From the NCBI GenBank assembly GCA_023459215.1, contig JAEWVF010000084.1, positions 40,482-104,481 on the forward strand: 64,000 bases of DNA, given 5' to 3'. Shown in pieces: positions 31,941 to 38,355 of this stretch. How positions within the stretch are numbered: the stretch's first letter is position 1; the number at the start of each line of letters is the position of its first letter. This stretch comes from Chloroflexota bacterium (lineage in GTDB: Bacteria > Chloroflexota > Anaerolineae > Anaerolineales > Villigracilaceae). The notes beneath the pieces are model-generated. The model was not told the DNA's origin. It saw only the letters and a list, made by a program, of their open reading frames with translations, and searched no databases. Both the position numbers and the translations under genes were made by a program.

Positions 31941-31992
31941 ACGGGTGAGAATTGCGTTTTTTCTGGAGCAGGGGTGCGCAATTCTCACCCGT
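31941..31992. repeat. 16-bp perfect inverted repeat upstream of the PH-like protein gene
   Basis: ACGGGTGAGAATTGCG (31941-31956) and CGCAATTCTCACCCGT (31977-31992) are perfect complements with a 20-nt spacer. It abuts the -10 element, where the -35 region would be expected. It could be an operator or a mobile repeat. Confidence 0.85.
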
Positions 31993-32008
31993 GGGCATAC
32001 TATAAATC

Positions 32009-32039
32009 AAAAAAAATGCGCAGCCGAAAGCCGCGCATT
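32009..32039 (-). terminator. Rho-independent terminator after the HD-like gene
   Basis: On the - strand AATGCGCGGC pairs imperfectly with GGCTGCGCATT around TTTC and is followed by eight T. It ends the 32073-33434 transcript. Confidence 0.88.
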
Positions 32040-32072
32040 CCCAAGGGATCAAGTGCAGCGAGGCTGGCGAAA

Positions 32073-33434
32073 TCAAGCCAAATTGGCATACTCCAGCAGG
32101 GCTTGGCGGCGGGTGAAAACCATCATCGCACTGGCATTGGCAATTGCGCGCACCACCGGCCGATCCATTTCGAGCAGAAATTCGCGGGCGGACAACTCTC
32201 CAGCAAACATCAGCCTGGCGCGTTCCATGTGGTATGAAATTTTCTCAGGCGACATGCTTTTGTAGATAAACAGAGACAAGGGAGAGTTTTTCATATCAAA
32301 GCTGGTTTCGTTGGCGCGGCCCGATTCGAGCAGCTTGTAGATGACGGAGGAATGATCGATCCAGGGCGAATTTTCAAACTCCGGCAGGAAATACTCAAGG
32401 CGTTTGATGCTGACCCCTTCGCGCGGCACATCGCCCATAAACAGGGAAACCGGCGCATCTCCGCCGGTGGCAATCGCCAGGGCTTCGAGCACGGTCATCG
32501 ACAGGATTTTTAGCTTGAGGTACTCGCGGGCCACGCCGATGTTTGCGTGAGCATAACGCCGCATCTGTGAATATTCATCGTCACCTGGCACACCGCGATA
32601 TTGGTTGAACACTGCGTCAGGATCAAGACCCAGGAAAAAAGATTCCATTTTCTGCAATGCCTGGCGATACGTGCCAATTGAATAAACGTCCGGCAGGCGC
32701 AGGGCGGCATTGCTCTCAGGGAGAAGTTTCCAGGTGTTATCAAGGAAACGGCCAGGGTCAGTTTCGGCAAAATTCTCAATATCTTTGTTGCCAAACGTCA
32801 CCGCAATCCGCAGGGTTTCGGTCAGTTCCGCCTCGCTCAATGTGATATTGTGCCGGCGCGCAATTTCGGGCAAACGCCCTTCCATCACTTCGAAGTAAGT
32901 TTCGCCCTGCGCATTCCGTCCGCGAAAGGGGATCGTCGCTTCGATGCACAGGTTCATCCGCAGCAAATCTTTCTCGCTGAGCAAATCGCCCAATTGCTTG
33001 TTCATCACCAGGGCGCTCAAGAACTCATTCAGGACAGCCATCGAGATAAGCTGCTGGCCAGGATGCAGCGAAAATACATCCAGGGTCATCAGCGCCAGGT
33101 GGTCCTGCGGGGAAATATCCTGGCTGACACGGAAATTGCCATCCACCTGCAAGATATAAGGGGAGATCAGTTCCCAAATATGGGGTGCAAAACCCATATC
33201 CACCTGGTAATAAACGATGTCGTGATACAGGGAAGCCAGGGTGCTGATTGGGTCGTTCGAGTCGACAAAAGCGAAAACATGCTCGAGCGTATGGAAGTGG
33301 CGCGCCTGGGCCGTCATTCCACGGTGAATGGTAACGGCCAAAACCTCGAGGCGCTCAAGCGAAACCTGGACATTCAGGCGCTTGAACGATTGCTCGAAAA
33401 TCGAAATCAGTTTTTGGACGTTACCAACCTGCAT
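32073..33434 (-). CDS. Uncharacterised protein with an HD-like N-terminal motif
   Basis: 453 residues, mostly helical, no signal peptide or membrane helix. The N-terminus has RHFHTLEHVFAFVD and LASLYHDIVYYQVDMG, with H46, H48, H52 and H71-D72 placed as in HD-superfamily metal-dependent phosphohydrolases (compare YH-x-x-x-H and FHD-x-VY in that group). The remaining 350 residues are not recognised. A metal-dependent phosphohydrolase role is possible but unproven. AAGGA lies upstream of the start, and a strong terminator follows, so it is a single-gene transcript. Confidence 0.5.
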   Translation of the reverse strand: MQVGNVQKLISIFEQSFKRLNVQVSLERLEVLAVTIHRGMTAQARHFHTLEHVFAFVDSNDPISTLASLYHDIVYYQVDMGFAPHIWELISPYILQVDGNFRVSQDISPQDHLALMTLDVFSLHPGQQLISMAVLNEFLSALVMNKQLGDLLSEKDLLRMNLCIEATIPFRGRNAQGETYFEVMEGRLPEIARRHNITLSEAELTETLRIAVTFGNKDIENFAETDPGRFLDNTWKLLPESNAALRLPDVYSIGTYRQALQKMESFFLGLDPDAVFNQYRGVPGDDEYSQMRRYAHANIGVAREYLKLKILSMTVLEALAIATGGDAPVSLFMGDVPREGVSIKRLEYFLPEFENSPWIDHSSVIYKLLESGRANETSFDMKNSPLSLFIYKSMSPEKISYHMERARLMFAGELSAREFLLEMDRPVVRAIANASAMMVFTRRQALLEYANLA

Positions 33435-33539
33435 AAACTCATCCTTGTTCTATGCCTGCTCTGGCCGTGTATTTTCAGCCGCGGACGTTTGCTCAAAAGC
33501 GGAGAATTCGCACTAAGTTAGTATATATGGCCGCAAGAA

Positions 33540-34445
33540 TTAATACAAGTCTCTAAAAGCGCTGCTTGTGGTTTCAAAATCAAACGCAAAACCGAGATTG
33601 ACCAGGCGCTGGGGAATCACGAACTGGCCGGTTAAAAGCAAATTGCTCATCTCGCCCAAGGCCAGCTTCATGGCAAAACCCGGCAGCGGCAACCAGTACG
33701 GCCGCCCGAGCGTTTTGGCCAGGATGCGCATGAAATTAGCATTGGAAACCGGGTTGGGCGCACAAAGGTTGAAAAGTCCGCGGGCATTTTCGTTTTCCAA
33801 CAAAAAGCGGATGGCGCGCACCTCGTCATGAATATGAATCCAGGAGATTCCCTGCTTGCCCGAGCCGATTGGCCCGCCAGCAAACAACTTGACCGGCAGC
33901 GCCATCTGCGCCAGGACTCCGCCCTCGCGGGCCAGCACCAGCCCGGTGCGCAGGATTACCCGGCGCACCCCCATCGTATCGACAATTCGGGTGGAACTCT
34001 CCCATTTAATCGCCACATCCGAGAGATAATCGTCCCCGGCAGGCGATTCTTCATTCAACGGTTCGTCGCCATGCGGGCCGTAATAGCCAATCCCCGAAGC
34101 CTGGAGCAAAACTCCCGGACGCGGCGAGGCCTTCTCAAGGGCATGCGCCAGGGCGCGGCCAGCATTGACGCGGCTATCCAGAATCTCTTTTTTGCGCGCT
34201 TCCGACCAGGGCCATTGGCCAATCGTCGAGCCGGCCAGGTTAACCACGGCATCCATCTGGCTGAGCATCCCCAGCCAATGCTGGTAAACCGTGCGCCCAT
34301 CCCATTCCAGGGCATGCAAATTCGAAGAGGTGCTCACCTTTTGCGGGGTGCGGGACAACAACCAGACTTCATGACCATCGGCCAGCAAGGAACGTGTCAA
34401 TGCCGACCCAATCAAACCGCTGCCCCCTGCAATCATCACTTTCAT
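33540..34445 (-). CDS. TIGR01777-type epimerase (YfcH/SDR39U1 family)
   Basis: 301 residues, extended SDR fold. MIAGGSGLIGSALTRSLLADGHEV is the NAD(P)-binding Gly motif. AVVNLAGSTIGQWPWSEARKKEILDSRV and LQASGIGYYGPHGDEPLNE are diagnostic for this family, followed by VLRTGLVLAREGGVLAQM and GSGKQGISWIHIHDEVRA. The substrate is unknown; members are annotated as nucleotide-sugar epimerases. The ATG at 34445 is preferred over upstream starts because GAAAGG lies just before it. Confidence 0.9.
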   Translation of the reverse strand: MKVMIAGGSGLIGSALTRSLLADGHEVWLLSRTPQKVSTSSNLHALEWDGRTVYQHWLGMLSQMDAVVNLAGSTIGQWPWSEARKKEILDSRVNAGRALAHALEKASPRPGVLLQASGIGYYGPHGDEPLNEESPAGDDYLSDVAIKWESSTRIVDTMGVRRVILRTGLVLAREGGVLAQMALPVKLFAGGPIGSGKQGISWIHIHDEVRAIRFLLENENARGLFNLCAPNPVSNANFMRILAKTLGRPYWLPLPGFAMKLALGEMSNLLLTGQFVIPQRLVNLGFAFDFETTSSAFRDLY

Positions 34446-34504
34446 GGAAAACCTTTCGAATCCGGAATGAATAAGCACTGACCAACGGTTAACCTAAAGC
34501 GGAT

Positions 34505-34510
34505 TATAAT
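34505..34510 (+). promoter_or_regulatory. -10 element TATAAT for the HNH gene
   Basis: Perfect TATAAT about 10 nt before an ATG at 34520. A start near 34517 gives a 15-nt leader for the preferred ATG at 34532. Confidence 0.5.
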
Positions 34511-34531
34511 TCGGCCATTATGGAGGCCGCC

Positions 34532-35035
34532 ATGGACGAAGCTGTCCTGGTTCTCAATGCAAATTTTGAGCCTATCCATGTCTGTAACACCCGCCGCGCC
34601 ATCGGACTAATCTTGAATGGCAAGGCCGACCTGGTAGCAAACGGACGCGGAATCATCCAAACCATTTCGCGCGTATTCCCGCGTCCTTCGGTCATCCGTC
34701 TCGAGCACATGGTTCACCGCCCGAGAATCCGCGTCAAGCTGACTCGCAAAGAAATCTTCCGCCGCGATAATTATACCTGTCAGTATTGCGGCAAACAAAC
34801 GCCCCTCCTGACCATCGACCATGTCATTCCGCGCCACCTGAACGGGCCGCACACCTGGACCAACGTTGTCGCCGCCTGCTCGGCCTGCAACCATCGCAAA
34901 GGAGGCCGCCGCCTCGAGGAAGTGCACATGAACCTGCTCAAGGTTCCCTGTGAGCCGCCCTCCAGCGCAGCATACATCTTTGGCCGCCACCTGAGCGAAA
35001 ACCGCGAATGGCAGGCCTTCATCCAGGGCTGGTAA
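34532..35035 (+). CDS. HNH endonuclease family protein
   Basis: 167 residues. The N-terminal part (VLNANFEPIHVCNTRRAIGLIL) and KEIFRRDNYTCQYCGKQTPLLTIDHVIPRHLNGPHTWTNVVAACSACNHRKGGR match the common bacterial HNH protein with zinc-binding CxxC pairs around the HNH core (D-H, N, H). Such proteins are widespread and of unknown role, possibly in DNA repair. GGAGG lies 5 nt before the ATG at 34532; the ATG at 34520 overlaps that site and is less likely. Confidence 0.85.
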   Translation: MDEAVLVLNANFEPIHVCNTRRAIGLILNGKADLVANGRGIIQTISRVFPRPSVIRLEHMVHRPRIRVKLTRKEIFRRDNYTCQYCGKQTPLLTIDHVIPRHLNGPHTWTNVVAACSACNHRKGGRRLEEVHMNLLKVPCEPPSSAAYIFGRHLSENREWQAFIQGW

Positions 35036-35040
35036 ACGAA

Positions 35041-35068
35041 ACGGGCTTCCAAGAAGCCCGTTTTTCTT
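35041..35068 (+). terminator. Rho-independent terminator after the HNH gene
   Basis: ACGGGCTTC pairs with GAAGCCCGT around CAA, followed by TTTTTCTTT. It lies 6 nt after the stop codon and faces the convergent thiolase gene. Confidence 0.92.
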
Positions 35069-36219
35069 TATCCCTGCTTAAAAATATGGGTCAGGATGGT
35101 CGCCCCACTGCCGCCGATGTTTTGCGCCATGCCGATTTTCGCGCCATCTACCTGGGTTTTGCCACACTCGCCGCGCAACTGCTGGACGGTTTCCACAATC
35201 TGATACATGCCAGTTGCTCCAACGGGATGTCCGCGGGCTTTTAACCCGCCACGGGTACAGATCGGCACGCGACCCGTCACCAGGATCTCGTTATCGAGGC
35301 CGAGGCGAGGCCCCTGGCCGCGCTCGGCAAAACCGCAAGCCTCCAGCGAAAGCGCCGACATGATCGAGAAAGCGTCATGCAGCTCGAAAATATCGATGTC
35401 CGCCGCCGAAACCCCAGCCTGGGCATAGGCCTGCTGCGAAGAGAGATAGGCCGCATTCAGGAAAAGCGGATCACGCCGGTCGTGGATGGCGATACTGTCG
35501 GTTGCAGCGCCGCTGCCGGCCACCAGGATGCGCTTCGCCCCAGCCCGAATCCGGTCTGCGGGCACGATCAGGGCTGCCGCCGCACCATCGCCAATGGGCG
35601 AAGCATCCAGCAGGTTGACCGGGGTGGCGACCATGCTCGATTTTTCGAACTGCTCCAGGGTAATCGGCTCGCGCAGGCGCGCATAGGGGTTGTGGATGGC
35701 GTTGGCATGGGCGTTGATGCTAAAGGGGGCAAAATCGGCATGTTTCCAGCCGTATTCGTACATATAGCGGCGCATGACGAGCGCATTCAGGCTGACAAAG
35801 GAAACGCCCTGCTCAACTTCATAATCGGCGTCAGCGGCGGTTGCCAGGGCGGAGGTGACCTCGCGCCCGGCCTTGTCGGTCATCTTCTCGACCCCGACCA
35901 CCAGCGCGGAATCGATTTCGCCAGAGCCGACCGCCATCAACCCGGCCCGGAAGGCCGCCGCCCCGGAGCCGCAAGCGGCCTCGATTTTGACCGCTTCCGC
36001 GCCGCGAATGCCGAGCCAGTCCGCAATCAGAGTGCCGAGCTGGTTCTGGCCGCTGACCAACGGCGAGAGCATGTTGCCCACATAAAGCGCCTCGACGGTT
36101 TCGCGACCGGCATCCTGCATGGCAGCCACGGCTGCTTCAAAAGCCAGGTCTTTGAGGGCTTTTTCCCAGTGTTCGTCTACTTTGGTTTGTCCAATGCCAA
36201 GAACGGCAATCTCGCGCAT
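35068..36219 (-). CDS. SCP2/archaeal-type thiolase (acetyl-CoA C-acyltransferase-like)
   Basis: 383 residues. Nucleophilic Cys83 is in IEAACGSGAAAFRAG. FELHDAFSIMSALSLE, GGLKARGHPVGATGMYQ (catalytic His) and QNIGGSGAT follow. The layout fits the SCP-x/archaeal acetoacetyl-CoA thiolase group, not classical FadA, whose second Cys motif CxGxG is absent. The archaeal relatives work with a DUF35 OB-fold partner; none is encoded here. The substrate is therefore open (acetoacetyl-CoA or longer acyl-CoA). The ATG at 36219 has GGAG upstream. Confidence 0.82.
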   Translation of the reverse strand: MREIAVLGIGQTKVDEHWEKALKDLAFEAAVAAMQDAGRETVEALYVGNMLSPLVSGQNQLGTLIADWLGIRGAEAVKIEAACGSGAAAFRAGLMAVGSGEIDSALVVGVEKMTDKAGREVTSALATAADADYEVEQGVSFVSLNALVMRRYMYEYGWKHADFAPFSINAHANAIHNPYARLREPITLEQFEKSSMVATPVNLLDASPIGDGAAAALIVPADRIRAGAKRILVAGSGAATDSIAIHDRRDPLFLNAAYLSSQQAYAQAGVSAADIDIFELHDAFSIMSALSLEACGFAERGQGPRLGLDNEILVTGRVPICTRGGLKARGHPVGATGMYQIVETVQQLRGECGKTQVDGAKIGMAQNIGGSGATILTHIFKQG

Positions 36220-36286
36220 ATAAAATCTCCGTTTGGGGTGGTGCAATCATTTGGGTCTTTGGGAATCTCCGGGATGGGTATTTTTT

Positions 36287-36366
36287 GTACACGGAAAACG
36301 CGGAAAACACAGAGAAACACGGAAAAATCGTTGTTTAAAAAAGCCCTTTCCGTGTGTTCCGTGTAC
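36287..36366. repeat. ACACGGAAA-type inverted repeat
   Basis: GTACACGGAA (36287-36296) pairs with TTCCGTGTAC (36357-36366). Between them are AACACAGAGAAACACGGAAA words facing TTTCCGTGTG. It lies in the gap between the divergent thiolase and HEARH-protein genes. The same word style occurs in other gaps of this window. Confidence 0.8.
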
Positions 36367-36489
36367 GGGTTTTCACGGTAAATCCCAGAGAGCCAATCAT
36401 TTTACAAAGCTTATTTTAACCGCTCTGGCTGTCAGGAACTCTCGAAAGTGCCCCTTCCCCGCAGCCAGCGCCGTTCGCAGCAAGCGTTA

Positions 36490-36495
36490 TATAAT
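36490..36495 (+). promoter_or_regulatory. -10 element TATAAT for the HEARH-protein gene
   Basis: Perfect TATAAT ending 7 nt before the ATG at 36503; a nearly leaderless mRNA is expected. Confidence 0.5.
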
Positions 36496-36502
36496 AAATA
36501 GT

Positions 36503-37012
36503 ATGAAAAAGTATTCGTGGACAGACCCGCTGCTGGAAAATCTGGAGAAATCCGGCGAGATTGGCGCTCAAACGGTGCAGTTTTTACGCGAGAAGCATGT
36601 GCCGGTGCGCTTCAAAAAGGAGAACCCGGCGGTTGGCGCAGCCTGGACGCCCTGGCGCAGCATCACGGTCAATTCCGTCCACTTTAGCCCGGAAAAAATC
36701 GACAACCCGCGCCTGCTCAGCCTGGTGGTGCATGAAGCCCGCCACCTGCAACAGGGACTGATCACCGCGTTGTCGGTGTACGGCGAGTTGGACGCCTGGC
36801 AGGTTGATTTTAACTTCCAGAAGTCGCTAACGGGCAGATATCCCGCCGCCGAAATTGAAGAAATATGCAGCCTGCCACTCGCGTTTGATCGGCAAGTGCT
36901 GCAAAAGGCGCGCAACCTGATGCAAACCTTTGCCGGGAAAGGCTACCGCATCGACCTGCTGCCGCTCTATCCGCTGCCGCGCGAAATCCGCTATCGCATA
37001 ACGGGAAAGTAA
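36503..37012 (+). CDS. Uncharacterised protein with HExxH-like motif
   Basis: 169 residues, no signal peptide. LLSLVVHEARHLQQGLI has H77-E78-x-x-H81, the zinc-metallopeptidase pattern, in a helix preceded by ITVNSVHFSPEKI. GELDAWQVDFNFQ about 17 residues later offers a candidate third ligand (Glu or Asp), as in gluzincin-like proteins. No known family was recognised. A much longer reading frame opens upstream, but the region before 36503 contains a repeat and the -10 element, so the short form is chosen. Confidence 0.6.
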   Translation: MKKYSWTDPLLENLEKSGEIGAQTVQFLREKHVPVRFKKENPAVGAAWTPWRSITVNSVHFSPEKIDNPRLLSLVVHEARHLQQGLITALSVYGELDAWQVDFNFQKSLTGRYPAAEIEEICSLPLAFDRQVLQKARNLMQTFAGKGYRIDLLPLYPLPREIRYRITGK

Positions 37013-37013
37013 C

Positions 37014-37035
37014 GCCCTTCGACTGCGCTCAGGGC
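37014..37035. repeat. CCTTCGACTGCGCTCAGGG repeat at convergent gene ends
   Basis: GCCCTTCGACTGCGCTCAGGGC, a single short copy related to the 372-480 repeat, with GCCCT/AGGGC ends. It contains the stop codon (37029-37031) of the BaiN-type gene. Confidence 0.75.
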
Positions 37036-38321
37036 TTGTCAATCAGCGCCCCGCCGGCCAGCCAGCCGGTGGTCCAGGCGTTTTGGAAGTTGAAACCGCC
37101 CGTCAGGCCATCAATATCGAGTACCTCCCCGGCAAAGAACAGGCCGGGGATTTTTTTGCTTTGCATGGTTTTGAAATCGACTTCATCCAGGTCGACCCCG
37201 CCGCAGGTGACAAACTCATCCTTGAACTGGCCTTTGCCCTGCACCTGGTAGCGCCCGGCGGTTAGTTCTTCGGCCAGACTGCGCAGGGAAACCTTTGAGA
37301 CATCGGCCCAGTTCTGGGATTCGGGGATTCCAGCGGATTCACTCAGGCGCTTCCACAGGCGAGCCGGGAGCGGGTCAAAGAGCGGATTTGCGCCGGGTTT
37401 CTTGCGGCTGTTGGCCGGATTATTGCGAACCTTTTGCAGGCTTTCAAGCACCTTATCAAAGGTCAGCGGATAAACCCAGTTGACCAGCAACCCGGCCTGA
37501 TACTGGCGTTCGTGCAGCCAGCGCGCACCCCAAGCCGAAGCGCGCAAGGTTGCCGGGCCGCTTAAACCCCAATGGGTGATGAGCAAAGGCCCGCGCTGTG
37601 GCGCAAGCGCGGATTTTGAACCGTCCGCTTCGAGCAGGCGCAGTTCGGCCTGTGGAACGGAAAGCCCGGCCAGGCCGTCGAGGCGCTCATCCGGGATATT
37701 AAAGGTAAAAAGGGAGGGCACATGCGGCGAAATGGTATGTCCCAACCCGGCGAGCAAGGCCTGGGAGTTCGCGTCGCTGCCGGTGGCAAAGAGCAGGCTG
37801 CGGGTCGTCAGGGTTTCGCTAAGGCTGGAGGCGGCCTTTCGGACAGCAACCCGGAAGCGGGGAGCGCGCTCCCCCGCCGCCGAGACGGTTTCAACCGTCA
37901 GCGCGGTGGATTGTGTCCATAGCTCGATCCCGGTCCGGCGGGCGGCCTCTTCCAACGCATTTGCCACACTCAGGGAATTGTCACTGAGCGGAAACATGCG
38001 CCCGTCTTCTTCAGTTTTAAGGGTTACGCCGCGCGTTTCGAACCAGCGCACGGTATCGGCCGGCTGGAAGCGGCTGAAGGGGCCGCGCAGGGCCGCCGCG
38101 CCGCGCGGATAATAGCCAACCAGTTGGGCAGGCTCGAAACAGGCGTGGGTAACATTGCAGCGCCCACCGCCCGAAATCAGCACTTTGCCGAGCGGACGGC
38201 TGGCTTTTTCAAGGATCAGGATGCGCGCGCCGGGGTTTTCCTCGCCCGCACGAATGGCGGCAAAAAATCCGGCTGGGCCGCCCCCCAGGACGATTGCGTC
38301 ATAATCGCAGGAATTTGTCAT
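37029..38321 (-). CDS. BaiN/RdsA-type (HI0933 family) FAD-dependent oxidoreductase
   Basis: 430 residues. AIVLGGGPAGFFAAIRAGEENPGARILILEKASRPLGKVLISGGGRCNVTH is the FAD-binding start and the family-specific SGGGRCNVTN-type block. DGRMFPLSDNSLSVANALEEAARRTGIE and ITHWGLSGPATLRAS, plus FFAGEVLDIDGLTGGFNFQNAWTTGWLAGG at the end, complete the HI0933 pattern. Members have been described as flavin-dependent reductases; the physiological substrate is unclear. The ATG at 38321 lies 6 nt after a TATAAT. It diverges from the PBP-like gene with only 27 bp between start codons. Confidence 0.88.
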   Translation of the reverse strand: MTNSCDYDAIVLGGGPAGFFAAIRAGEENPGARILILEKASRPLGKVLISGGGRCNVTHACFEPAQLVGYYPRGAAALRGPFSRFQPADTVRWFETRGVTLKTEEDGRMFPLSDNSLSVANALEEAARRTGIELWTQSTALTVETVSAAGERAPRFRVAVRKAASSLSETLTTRSLLFATGSDANSQALLAGLGHTISPHVPSLFTFNIPDERLDGLAGLSVPQAELRLLEADGSKSALAPQRGPLLITHWGLSGPATLRASAWGARWLHERQYQAGLLVNWVYPLTFDKVLESLQKVRNNPANSRKKPGANPLFDPLPARLWKRLSESAGIPESQNWADVSKVSLRSLAEELTAGRYQVQGKGQFKDEFVTCGGVDLDEVDFKTMQSKKIPGLFFAGEVLDIDGLTGGFNFQNAWTTGWLAGGALIDKP

Positions 38322-38355
38322 GGGATGATTATAGTTTAGAATAGGGTTATGCCAA
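38315..38355. promoter_or_regulatory. Overlapping divergent promoters with leaderless starts
   Basis: + strand: TTGTCA (38315-38320), 16-nt spacer, TAGAAT (38337-38342), ATG at 38349. - strand: TTGGCA (38355-38350), 16-nt spacer, TATAAT (38333-38328), ATG at 38321. Each -35 lies inside the opposite gene's first codons, so the two RNA polymerases would compete for the same DNA. Confidence 0.6.

Noticed and set aside
36233..36502. An N-terminal extension of 90 codons on the HEARH protein
   Set aside because: It reads through the ACACGGAAA repeat and the -10 element; the ATG at 36503 is a better start.
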